Source of the DNA: Palsa-744 sp963734815
Lineage (GTDB): Bacteria > Actinomycetota > Thermoleophilia > Solirubrobacterales > Solirubrobacteraceae
Reading direction: 5' to 3'
Length of the DNA stretch: 64,000 nt
Assembly (NCBI GenBank): GCA_963734815.1
Contig: CAVTIH010000001.1
Location: 992,001 to 1,056,000, forward strand
Shown here: positions 34,627 to 42,683 of the stretch, one piece after another
How the letters are laid out: the number at the start of each line of letters is the position of its first letter
Position numbering within the stretch: the first letter of the stretch is position 1
The notes under the pieces: model-generated
Told to the model about the DNA's origin: nothing
What the model saw: only the letters and a program-made list of their open reading frames with translations
The model's database searches: none
Translations under genes and position numbers: made by a program

Positions 34627-35877
34627 ATGAACATGCCAAAGCCCAAGGACAAGTCGTTTGCGATTCCCAAGCAGTTGGTCTGGGAGGCGTGGCGGCAGGT
34701 CAAGGCCAACAAGGGTGCCCCGGGAGTGGATGGGCAGACCCTGGACGAGTTCGAGTCTGATCTGAAGAACAACCTCTATCGGATCTGGAATCGGATGAGC
34801 TCGGGGTCCTACTTTCCGCCTTCGGTGCGGGCGGTGGAGATCCCCAAGCTGCATGGCGGCGGGGTCCGAGTGCTGGGCGTGCCCACGATCTCAGATAGGG
34901 TCGCGATGACGGCGGCAGCCATGTTTCTGGAGCCGTTGGTGGAGCCGAGGTTCCACCCTGACTCTTATGGTTACCGGCCGGGCAAGTCGGCCTTGGAAGC
35001 GGTCGGGGTGTGCCGGCGGCGGTGCTGGAAGTACGACTGGGTCATCGATCTTGATGTCCAGAAGTTCTTCGATGAGGCGCCGTGGGAACTCATCGTCAAG
35101 GCGGTGGAAGTGGTCACCGACGCTCGCTGGGTGCTGCTCTATGTGAAGCGGTGGCTTGCCGCCCCGTCACAGCAGCCCGACGGTACCCTTGTGCAGTGCC
35201 AGAAGGGAACTCCGCAAGGGTCGGCAGTTTCGCCGGTCCTGGTGAACCTGTTCATGCACTTTGCGTTCGATGCCTGGATGGCCCGGGAATACCCGGACTG
35301 CCCATTTGAGCGCTACTCCGACGATGCCATCGTGCACTGCAAGTCACGGCGGCAGGCCGAGGAGGTGCTTGCCAGGATCGCCGCGCGGATGGAAGAGGTG
35401 GGCTTGAGGCTGCACCCGCAGAAGACGAGGATCGTCTATTGCAAGGACGATAACCGTCGCGGGCGCCACGAGCACACCTCCTTCACGTTCCTGGGGTTCG
35501 CCTTCCGGCCACGGGAGGCGCGACGCAAGGACGGCGTGAGGTTCACGTCGTTCCTGCCGGCGATCAGCCCCGAGGCGCTGAAGGCCAAGAGTGCTCGGCT
35601 CCGCCAGTTGCGGATACACCGGCACATCAACCTGCCGCTCGACGATCTGGCCAGGTGGCTGAACCCCATCGTGGCCGGGTGGATGAGCTACTACGGCCGG
35701 TACTACCGGTCAGTGCTCTATCCCCTCCTGCGGCGCGTCAACGTCTACCTGAGGCGCTGGGCAGGGAAGAAGTACAAGCGGCTGCGGACCTACAAGCGGT
35801 TCAAGCAGTGGTGGGCCAGACTCTTGAAACGAGAGCCCGGCCTGTTCGCCCACTGGCAATGGGTCCCAACGCCCTGA
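34627..35877 (+). CDS. Group II intron reverse transcriptase/maturase
   Basis: The 416-residue protein has RT blocks (GAPGVDGQTLDEF; IPKLHGGGVRVLGVPTISDRV; GYRPGKSALEAV; CQKGTPQGSAVSPVLVNL; the active site RYSDDAIVHC) and the GIIM/maturase domain (WLNPIVAGWMSYYGRYYRS). The YSDD in place of the common YADD retains both aspartates. No HNH endonuclease domain is present. GGAGG (34614-34618) fits ATG 34627. It helps the intron splice and reverse-splice into DNA. Confidence 0.94.
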   Translation: MNMPKPKDKSFAIPKQLVWEAWRQVKANKGAPGVDGQTLDEFESDLKNNLYRIWNRMSSGSYFPPSVRAVEIPKLHGGGVRVLGVPTISDRVAMTAAAMFLEPLVEPRFHPDSYGYRPGKSALEAVGVCRRRCWKYDWVIDLDVQKFFDEAPWELIVKAVEVVTDARWVLLYVKRWLAAPSQQPDGTLVQCQKGTPQGSAVSPVLVNLFMHFAFDAWMAREYPDCPFERYSDDAIVHCKSRRQAEEVLARIAARMEEVGLRLHPQKTRIVYCKDDNRRGRHEHTSFTFLGFAFRPREARRKDGVRFTSFLPAISPEALKAKSARLRQLRIHRHINLPLDDLARWLNPIVAGWMSYYGRYYRSVLYPLLRRVNVYLRRWAGKKYKRLRTYKRFKQWWARLLKREPGLFAHWQWVPTP

Positions 35878-35891
35878 CACGGCTGGTGAGA

Positions 35892-35927
35892 AGAGCTGGG
35901 TGACGGGAGACTGTCACGCCCAGATCT
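35892..35927 (+). ncRNA. Group II intron domain V
   Basis: The 36 bases fold as the domain V hairpin: outer stem AGAGCTGGG/CCCAGATCT with the AGC catalytic triad, a CG bulge at 35917-35918, inner stem TGACGG/CTGTCA and the GNRA-type loop GAGA (35907-35910). Confidence 0.85.
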
Positions 35928-35998
35928 GTGGGAGCCGGGAGCTGCAACGCTCCCGGCCACCCGCCCTACTACGGCACCGGGGCGGGGGAGCGCCGCAG

Positions 35999-36331
35999 CT
36001 AGGCCAGCGTGTACCGGCCCTTCGCCACTCGCACGAACCGCCGCGACTCGCCCGAGACGTTGGCGGCCAGCGCGTTCTTGATCGAAGATGCCGCCACCGC
36101 CTCCCCCAGCATCGCCTCCACGGCCGCATGGATGTCCTTGACCCGCATCGCCTCGCTCCGGTCGGCCAGCACTTGGACGATGGCCTTCAGCACCCATCCC
36201 GGCCGGCGTGGCCTCTGCCGGCAGGTCGCAGGCTGCCGCCGAGGCCCGCCATCGGCCCGCACGGCGGCCAGCTTCCGGGCCAGACGGGTCAGCGACCCCT
36301 GGAGGTCGTGGTTAGAATAGGTTCCAAGCAC
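35999..36331 (-). pseudogene. HARE-HTH-like winged-helix gene, truncated
   Basis: The C-terminal 65 residues (WVLKAIVQVLADRSEAMRVKDIHAAVEAMLG...) resemble the HARE-HTH/HB1 winged helix, with the typical FVRVAKGRYTL end. The 5' side meets the repeat block A at 36334, where the usable start is only GTG 36331, so the gene was probably cut at an old integration junction. It is on the strand opposite to the intron. Confidence 0.55.
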
Positions 36332-36333
36332 TT

Positions 36334-36585
36334 CGACTAGAGGAAAAGCAAGTGATAGAGCCAAAAGCTGCGGTCGGCTCCATCGAGAAGATAGCCACGG
36401 GGAACAAACGGGGAACAATTTCTCGGACAACTTGCAAGAACGTTGCGATTTGCCTGGTACGCCAGCCGGCGTACCAGGCAATCTGGTTGTGAGGCCCGAG
36501 CAAACGGCTCCGATCGCAGCTCAGAAGGGCAGTGGCCCTAAATTATTTGACTTTATGCCTTGAGCAAATACAGCCAAATAAAGCT
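36334..36585. repeat. Repeat block A, copy 1
   Basis: From CGACTAGAGGAAAAGCAAG to CCAAATAAAGCT this stretch is a diverged copy of 48671-48940. It contains two nearby GGGGAACAA motifs, also found near attR at 59035-59060. It carries no credible gene. The region 36586-36830 after it holds a tRNA-T-arm-like piece at about 36778-36802 (GAGTTCGAATCCAGTCTCCC). Confidence 0.7.
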
Positions 36586-36830
36586 ATAACTCCACCCCTT
36601 CACCGGGCATCCCTCATCCGGCGAACGTGGCGCGGCTGCCTGGCCGGGGCACCGGAGGAGCAACAATGGCTGCCGTGGTACTTCCCGTGGTACTTCAGTG
36701 AGCGAATCTCAGATGATCTCGGAGTACCTGAGAGCAGCGAGCAAGCCTCATATGACCTGAGCTGCGCTCCGGTGGCGAGTTCGAATCCAGTCTCCCCGAT
36801 TAGAAAGTTCCTGCAAATTGGGGGTTTTGT

Positions 36831-38377
36831 GTAGCCGTTCAGTTGTCTTGGTTTCCATAACGAGGAGCGTGGCGGGGGGCGGCGAACTTTTGGGGTGTGG
36901 AGCGGGCGGAGGCTGAGGCGGTTTATGACTCCGGTCGTGATGCGTGCGTGGAGTTTTTGATGGGGCTGGTGGCGGCGCAGGGGCGGTTGGAGGAGCGCGT
37001 GCGGGTGCTCGAGGCCAAGGGCGCCGCGAGCTCGCGCAATAGCTCGGTCGCGCCGTCCGCGGACACATCGATCTCGCGTCAGGAGCGTCGTGCGCTGGCT
37101 AGAGCGAAGACGAAGGAGCTGCTCAAGAAGGATGGGGAGCGACGTAAGGCGGGCGGTCAGCCCGGTCATCGTGGCTCGGGGCGCGGATTGTTGGGTGAGG
37201 ATCAGATGAGCGAGATCGTCGATCACTATCCGAGCGACTGCTCGGGCTGTGGGCGCGAGTTCACCGATGTGGAGAAGGTCCCGCGGTGGGGTGCCGGGCG
37301 CCATCAAGTCGCCGAGCTGCCCCCGGTCACCGTCGAGTACGTCGAGCATCGCACGCAGGTGCTGCGCTGCCCGGGGTGCAAGACGCGGACCCGTGGCACC
37401 CTGGGCGTCCTCGGGGAGTCCGCGTTCGGGCCGAACCTTCAGGCGGCGCTGGTAGCGCTGACCGTACGTAACCGGGTCTCCCGCCGCGATCTGAGCGAGC
37501 TCGCGGGCGAGCTCTTCGGGGTCAGGGTCTCCGTCGGCGCGATCGATGAGATCTGCCAGCGCGCCTGCGCACTATTGACCGGCCCTCATGAGCGGCTTGT
37601 GGCTGGGGTGCTGGGGTCTGGGGCGATCAACGTCGATGAGACGGGGTGGTACCTGGCCGGGGAGAACCGGTCGATGTGGGCCGCCGCTACCGCGAACGCG
37701 GCGATCTTCCGGATCGTGGCCGATCGTCATCGTGACCGGCTGATCGAGCTGCTCGGCCCCGACTTCCAGGGGATCGTGACCTCCGATCGCTGGTGGGCGT
37801 ATGACCACCTGGACCCCGAGCAACGACAGGCATGCTGGTCACATCTACAGCGCGACTTTCGCTTCCACAGCGAAGGACTGGCCCTCCAAAAAGAGTTCGG
37901 GCAGGCCGGCCTCGAGTTGACCGACCGAATGTTCAATGCCTGGCACGCATTCGGCGAGCACCAAGACCGTGAGCGTCTGATCCTGGAGATGAAACCCATC
38001 CAGGACGAGTTCCTCGCGCTGCTCCAGCACGCCGGCAAGAAAAGCAAGCGCCACCGTCTGCACCGCCGCTTCGCTAACAACCTCCTAAAGATCTGGCCCG
38101 CGCTCTGGACGTTCCTGACCATCCCCGCCCTCACACCAACCAACAACGCCGCCGAGCGTGCACTCCGCGGACCAGTCATCCACCGCAAGCTCAGCCACGG
38201 AAACCAGTCCAACGCCGGCGAACGATTCACCGAGCGATCCCTCTCCGCCTCCGTCACCTGCCGACTACAACACCGCAGCCTCCTCGCCTACCTCCGCGAC
38301 CTCCACGCCGCCCACCAAACCGGCGGCGCGCTCCCAGCCCTCCTCTGACCCCAAAACCAAGAGGACTGAACGGCTAC
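36831..38377 (+). mobile_element. IS66-family insertion sequence, copy 1
   Basis: Terminal inverted repeats begin GTAGCCGTTCAGT (left) and end ACTGAACGGCTAC (right), enclosing 1,547 bp. The 8 bases on each side (36823-36830 and 38378-38385) are identical, GGTTTTGT, matching the 8-bp duplication typical of IS66. Only a TnpC-like ORF is present, as in the ISBst12 subgroup. Confidence 0.9.
36897..38348 (+). CDS. IS66-family transposase (TnpC-like), copy 1
   Basis: The 483-residue protein shows an N-terminal coiled region (VAAQGRLEERVRVLEAK), the GGQPGHRGSG motif, a zinc-binding CSGCGREF and CPGCKTRTRG pair, and the DDE core (INVDETGWYL, TSDRWWAYDHL, NNAAERALRG with the catalytic Glu). It is identical to copy 2 and intact. 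GTG 36897 is the likely start. Confidence 0.93.
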   Translation: MERAEAEAVYDSGRDACVEFLMGLVAAQGRLEERVRVLEAKGAASSRNSSVAPSADTSISRQERRALARAKTKELLKKDGERRKAGGQPGHRGSGRGLLGEDQMSEIVDHYPSDCSGCGREFTDVEKVPRWGAGRHQVAELPPVTVEYVEHRTQVLRCPGCKTRTRGTLGVLGESAFGPNLQAALVALTVRNRVSRRDLSELAGELFGVRVSVGAIDEICQRACALLTGPHERLVAGVLGSGAINVDETGWYLAGENRSMWAAATANAAIFRIVADRHRDRLIELLGPDFQGIVTSDRWWAYDHLDPEQRQACWSHLQRDFRFHSEGLALQKEFGQAGLELTDRMFNAWHAFGEHQDRERLILEMKPIQDEFLALLQHAGKKSKRHRLHRRFANNLLKIWPALWTFLTIPALTPTNNAAERALRGPVIHRKLSHGNQSNAGERFTERSLSASVTCRLQHRSLLAYLRDLHAAHQTGGALPALL

Positions 38378-38385
38378 GGTTTTGT

Positions 38386-39932
38386 GTAGCCGTTCAGTTG
38401 TCTTGGTTTCCATAACGGGGAGCGTGGCGGGGGGCGGCGAACTTTTGGGGTGTGGAGCGGGCGGAGGCTGAGGCGGTTTATGACTCCGGTCGTGATGCGT
38501 GCGTGGAGTTTTTGATGGGGCTGGTGGCGGCGCAGGGGCGGTTGGAGGAGCGCGTGCGGGTGCTCGAGGCCAAGGGCGCCGCGAGCTCGCGCAATAGCTC
38601 GGTCGCGCCGTCCGCGGACACATCGATCTCGCGTCAGGAGCGTCGTGCGCTGGCTAGAGCGAAGACGAAGGAGCTGCTCAAGAAGGATGGGGAGCGACGT
38701 AAGGCGGGCGGTCAGCCCGGTCATCGTGGCTCGGGGCGCGGATTGTTGGGTGAGGATCAGATGAGCGAGATCGTCGATCACTATCCGAGCGACTGCTCGG
38801 GCTGTGGGCGCGAGTTCACCGATGTGGAGAAGGTCCCGCGGTGGGGTGCCGGGCGCCATCAAGTCGCCGAGCTGCCCCCGGTCACCGTCGAGTACGTCGA
38901 GCATCGCACGCAGGTGCTGCGCTGCCCGGGGTGCAAGACGCGGACCCGTGGCACCCTGGGCGTCCTCGGGGAGTCCGCGTTCGGGCCGAACCTTCAGGCG
39001 GCGCTGGTAGCGCTGACCGTACGTAACCGGGTCTCCCGCCGCGATCTGAGCGAGCTCGCGGGCGAGCTCTTCGGGGTCAGGGTCTCCGTCGGCGCGATCG
39101 ATGAGATCTGCCAGCGCGCCTGCGCACTATTGACCGGCCCTCATGAGCGGCTTGTGGCTGGGGTGCTGGGGTCTGGGGCGATCAACGTCGATGAGACGGG
39201 GTGGTACCTGGCCGGGGAGAACCGGTCGATGTGGGCCGCCGCTACCGCGAACGCGGCGATCTTCCGGATCGTGGCCGATCGTCATCGTGACCGGCTGATC
39301 GAGCTGCTCGGCCCCGACTTCCAGGGGATCGTGACCTCCGATCGCTGGTGGGCGTATGACCACCTGGACCCCGAGCAACGACAGGCATGCTGGTCACATC
39401 TACAGCGCGACTTTCGCTTCCACAGCGAAGGACTGGCCCTCCAAAAAGAGTTCGGGCAGGCCGGCCTCGAGTTGACCGACCGAATGTTCAATGCCTGGCA
39501 CGCATTCGGCGAGCACCAAGACCGTGAGCGTCTGATCCTGGAGATGAAACCCATCCAGGACGAGTTCCTCGCGCTGCTCCAGCACGCCGGCAAGAAAAGC
39601 AAGCGCCACCGTCTGCACCGCCGCTTCGCTAACAACCTCCTAAAGATCTGGCCCGCGCTCTGGACGTTCCTGACCATCCCCGCCCTCACACCAACCAACA
39701 ACGCCGCCGAGCGTGCACTCCGCGGACCAGTCATCCACCGCAAGCTCAGCCACGGAAACCAGTCCAACGCCGGCGAACGATTCACCGAGCGATCCCTCTC
39801 CGCCTCCGTCACCTGCCGACTACAACACCGCAGCCTCCTCGCCTACCTCCGCGACCTCCACGCCGCCCACCAAACCGGCGGCGCGCTCCCAGCCCTCCTC
39901 TGACCCCAAAACCAAGAGGACTGAACGGCTAC
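38386..39932 (+). mobile_element. IS66-family insertion sequence, copy 2 (tandem)
   Basis: This 1,547-bp copy follows copy 1 after only 8 bases (GGTTTTGT). The copies differ at a single base that I can find, A36863 against G38418, ahead of the gene. The right flank is GGTTTTTG, almost but not exactly the same 8-mer. Confidence 0.9.
38452..39903 (+). CDS. IS66-family transposase (TnpC-like), copy 2
   Basis: The 483-residue product is identical to that of copy 1, with the same catalytic and zinc-binding motifs. Near-perfect identity shows that the tandem formed recently. Confidence 0.93.
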   Translation: MERAEAEAVYDSGRDACVEFLMGLVAAQGRLEERVRVLEAKGAASSRNSSVAPSADTSISRQERRALARAKTKELLKKDGERRKAGGQPGHRGSGRGLLGEDQMSEIVDHYPSDCSGCGREFTDVEKVPRWGAGRHQVAELPPVTVEYVEHRTQVLRCPGCKTRTRGTLGVLGESAFGPNLQAALVALTVRNRVSRRDLSELAGELFGVRVSVGAIDEICQRACALLTGPHERLVAGVLGSGAINVDETGWYLAGENRSMWAAATANAAIFRIVADRHRDRLIELLGPDFQGIVTSDRWWAYDHLDPEQRQACWSHLQRDFRFHSEGLALQKEFGQAGLELTDRMFNAWHAFGEHQDRERLILEMKPIQDEFLALLQHAGKKSKRHRLHRRFANNLLKIWPALWTFLTIPALTPTNNAAERALRGPVIHRKLSHGNQSNAGERFTERSLSASVTCRLQHRSLLAYLRDLHAAHQTGGALPALL

Positions 39933-39947
39933 GGTTTTTGGCCTCCT

Positions 39948-40099
39948 GGCTAAGCGACCAGTTTTGGAGTTAGGGCCCAATTTTGGGGTCCAAGGCCCGC
40001 TCAGCACTGGAAGTTGGCTGTAGGGACGGGGTGGTCCCAGGTTTCCAAATTCGGTATGTTGGTATTGAGCGACAGTCCCACCTCTCGGGTCTCGTGATC
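39948..40099. repeat. Repeat block B, copy 1
   Basis: This is a diverged copy of 49220-49364 (GGCTAAGCG...CAGTTTTGGAGTT to CGGGTCTC). It contains TTTTGGGGTCCAAGG and a degenerate piece resembling the tRNA-Pro 3' half (GGTGGTCCCAGGTTTCC). The 40100-40214 remainder before the SIR2 gene has no gene. Confidence 0.65.
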
Positions 40100-40214
40100 T
40101 GGCGGTCCCCCTAACGTGGGCCTCGGCCGTGAGATGCGCTAGCCGCCAGCGACTGGCTGAGTACAGCCGGACGAACTCAAGTCTCTGAGTCGGGTATTCA
40201 AAACGCCGACATAT

Positions 40215-41963
40215 ATGCGAAAGTACGCGATGTTGTCAGACGAACAGCCGACAGCGGCGACGATAAGCATTCGCCAGACACTCGCCCTGCTCGACAACCA
40301 CGCTCGACCGGTTGCAGACGGAATCGCCAACGGAAAGTACGCTCTGTGGCTCGGATCTGGAATATCGATGAACAGTGTCCCTGGCCTCACCGGTGCCGTC
40401 CAGAACGTCCTCGGGTTCCTGCAGATGCGGGCCGACACCGCTGACCCGACGTGCGAACACCACAGGGCTCTCAAAGACGCGATCAAGCTCGCGGAACTAG
40501 GAGACTCGGAGTTAGCCGAGGTCGACCTTACGAGACCCGTTACCGAATGGGCACACCTCGATCAGATACTCAAGAAGCTCGTCAGGCGCTACAGCGAGTT
40601 GCTCGACATCCGGGTAGCTGGCGAGAAGGAGGACTACCTGCTTTGGGAGGGGGTGGACATTCAAGGCACCTACGCGGCGTCTCTCGAACCGGGAGCCGAG
40701 CACCTGTGCGTGGCGATACTCGCGCTCGAGGGTGCGATCCATGATATTCCCAGCGCCAACTGGGATGGACTCATCGAGACCGCTATCCAGCGACTGGCAG
40801 AGCACCCGGAGCAGGCCCTAGAGGTATTAGTCCTCAACGAGGATTTCCAGGACACGAACGGCGCTCCTCGGCTGCTGAAGTTCCACGGATGCGCTGTCCT
40901 CGCCGCACAGAACGAGACGCTTTATCGCTCTTCGCTCATCGGCGCCAGTTCACGCATCACCGATTGGCCCGAGCATGTCGAATCGAGCGTCATGTGCGCT
41001 GCCCTGACGATGCTCGCGACAGAGAAACGGACCCTAATGATTGGGCTCTCCGCGCAAGACAGCGACATTCAGAACGTGTTCACCAAAGCTAAGAACCGGA
41101 TGGCATGGACCTGGCCAGCAACGGTGCCTGCGTACGCATTTGCGGAGCAGGAGATTGGGAGCATGCAGAAGAACCTACTGAAGGTCGTCTATCGGCAGCA
41201 ATATCAACAATACCTTCGGGACATCGAGGAGAACGCGCTGATCCAGGCGTATGCCGAGTCACTGCTCACAGCACTCGTCCTCCACCTCCTCGCAGCAAAG
41301 CTCAACGCATACATCGCTTCCGCCCGCGCTCCTGCTCTCTCCGAGGATGATCGCCGCATGCTCGTGGACGGGGTCCGGCATCTCCGCGATGCAGTGGCCG
41401 AGCGAAGCGAGCCAGACCGCCTAGGATCGATACGCCTCATCATCCAGGCACAGAGCCGCACGCTAGCAATGTTTCGCACAGGCAATGCGCCAGAATCGGG
41501 CGACACCACCTACCGTCCGCTCAGTGATACTCCGGTCGAACGTATCCACATCGACCCCGGACTCGCGACTGGAGGCATACCGGGGCTTGCTGCGGCCCTC
41601 GGGGTACTCGGCCGCGGGGATTCCGCAGGCATCTGGCATCTTAACGTGGGGCTGGCCTCGTCCGCCGTGCCGGGAGCGCTCACGGTGACGAGCGGGACAG
41701 GTGCCGACGTTGCGGTCCACTTTGCGGCCAACAACGGTTCCGCTGTAAGACAGGAAGCACTTGCGAGTGTGGCTATGGCGCCCGGCAGGACGATCATGAT
41801 TCACAGCACCTGCCCGGTCTCCAGCGCACCCCGAAATCCGCGCGTGGAGTACGGTCGAACAGGACATACCCCGATCCGCCACGTCGACATGGAAGACTTG
41901 CTCGTCAAGTGCACAAGCACCGACGATCTTGAACGGCGATTCCGGCTCGCCGCATCGATATGA
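40215..41963 (+). CDS. SIR2-domain effector, Lamassu LmuA-like
   Basis: The 582-residue protein has a SIR2-like NAD-binding domain: ALWLGSGISMNSVPG (residues 43-57), NWDGLIE (182-188) and KFHG (222-225, His224 as the catalytic candidate). Such domains in antiphage proteins deplete NAD+ when phage infection is sensed. The rest is helical plus a beta-rich C-terminal domain of about 150 residues. ATG 40215 is the longest start; ATG 40230 is possible. Its stop overlaps the next gene's start by 4 bases, making it first of a three-gene operon with a small protein and a Rad50-like ATPase. This combination resembles Lamassu-Sir2, where LmuA varies. Confidence 0.82.
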   Translation: MRKYAMLSDEQPTAATISIRQTLALLDNHARPVADGIANGKYALWLGSGISMNSVPGLTGAVQNVLGFLQMRADTADPTCEHHRALKDAIKLAELGDSELAEVDLTRPVTEWAHLDQILKKLVRRYSELLDIRVAGEKEDYLLWEGVDIQGTYAASLEPGAEHLCVAILALEGAIHDIPSANWDGLIETAIQRLAEHPEQALEVLVLNEDFQDTNGAPRLLKFHGCAVLAAQNETLYRSSLIGASSRITDWPEHVESSVMCAALTMLATEKRTLMIGLSAQDSDIQNVFTKAKNRMAWTWPATVPAYAFAEQEIGSMQKNLLKVVYRQQYQQYLRDIEENALIQAYAESLLTALVLHLLAAKLNAYIASARAPALSEDDRRMLVDGVRHLRDAVAERSEPDRLGSIRLIIQAQSRTLAMFRTGNAPESGDTTYRPLSDTPVERIHIDPGLATGGIPGLAAALGVLGRGDSAGIWHLNVGLASSAVPGALTVTSGTGADVAVHFAANNGSAVRQEALASVAMAPGRTIMIHSTCPVSSAPRNPRVEYGRTGHTPIRHVDMEDLLVKCTSTDDLERRFRLAASI

Positions 41964-42526
41964 CCGCGCGCGATAACGTCGACCGCGTCATCAGCCTGCT
42001 CGACGGAGCTGGCTACCAGGCACTCGTGCAGCCGATCATCATCGGCGGCATCCCGTTTGAGGCCACTGCCATCCTCGCGAAGGACAAGTGGCTTGAGCTG
42101 ATAACCGTCATCGACACTGTGCTGAACTCCGACGACGACTCTCTATGTACGAAGATCGAAGGACTCGGCCGAGCCCTCGACCTCGTCGGATCACGGCGGG
42201 CACTCACGGTCATCCTGGTTGGACCACGCCCAAGCCAGACTCTCGACAGTAAACTCAAACAGGTCGCGCGTGTCCTCTGCGTCCCGGCGGCCATCCTGGA
42301 CGATAATGGGTCGGCGGTGAGAGACGCCTTGGCGGTGCTGCTACCTCTCGACTTATCCCCCGCGAGCGACGAGACCGTCGCATCCTGGCCCAACGTGCGC
42401 GAGAACCTGCGCGCGAAATTCTCCACGAAGGAGATCGAGCCCATCTTTGAGGCCGTCCCGCTGGGACAGCGACGAGTGCAGACTGTACTCCACGACACAC
42501 TCATCGAACTCCTCGACGCCCAATGA
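41960..42526 (+). CDS. Small middle protein, Lamassu LmuC-like
   Basis: The 188-residue protein has no catalytic motif that I recognise. It is mixed alpha/beta, with a beta-strand-rich first half (VQPIIIGGIPFEATAILAKDKWLELITVID, a restriction-fold-like meander). It overlaps the SIR2 gene start-to-stop and also the ATPase gene, so all three are translated together. In Lamassu systems the equivalent small subunit bridges the effector and the SMC-like ATPase. That role is assigned here by position alone. Confidence 0.6.
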   Translation: MTARDNVDRVISLLDGAGYQALVQPIIIGGIPFEATAILAKDKWLELITVIDTVLNSDDDSLCTKIEGLGRALDLVGSRRALTVILVGPRPSQTLDSKLKQVARVLCVPAAILDDNGSAVRDALAVLLPLDLSPASDETVASWPNVRENLRAKFSTKEIEPIFEAVPLGQRRVQTVLHDTLIELLDAQ

Positions 42527-42683
42527 ATATGAACGACGCGCGGCTGCAAACGCTGACGGTCACCAATTTTCGCAGCATCCGAGATACCGTCGCAATCGAC
42601 CTGGATGCGCCCGTTGTGCTTCTCCACGGCCAGAACGGTGCTGGCAAGACAACCGTCATGTCCGCTCTCGAGCTGGCACTAAA

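Larger units (their letters stand above)
34044..35969 (+). mobile_element. Group II intron with intron-encoded protein
   Basis: The RNA would start at the consensus GTGCG (34044-34048), carry domains I-III before an RT/maturase ORF, domain V at 35892-35927, a domain VI-like hairpin (CCGGGAGC... 35935-35958) and end near CCGCCCTAC (35969). The 5' and 3' limits are by consensus only. The intron begins 55 bases after the IS701-type element. Both exon sides are non-coding as far as I can see. Size about 1.93 kb is normal. Confidence 0.78.

Noticed and set aside
34044..35969. A retron or diversity-generating retroelement
   Set aside because: The RT has a maturase domain and is followed by a clear group II domain V; no msr/msd, template or variable repeat is seen.
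40140..40205. A tRNA-like fold (GGCT/AGCC arm, ACTCA/TGAGT arm, a T-arm-like end)
   Set aside because: No acceptor stem and a six-base loop in the middle arm; it does not meet tRNA criteria, though it may be a decayed tRNA-derived piece.
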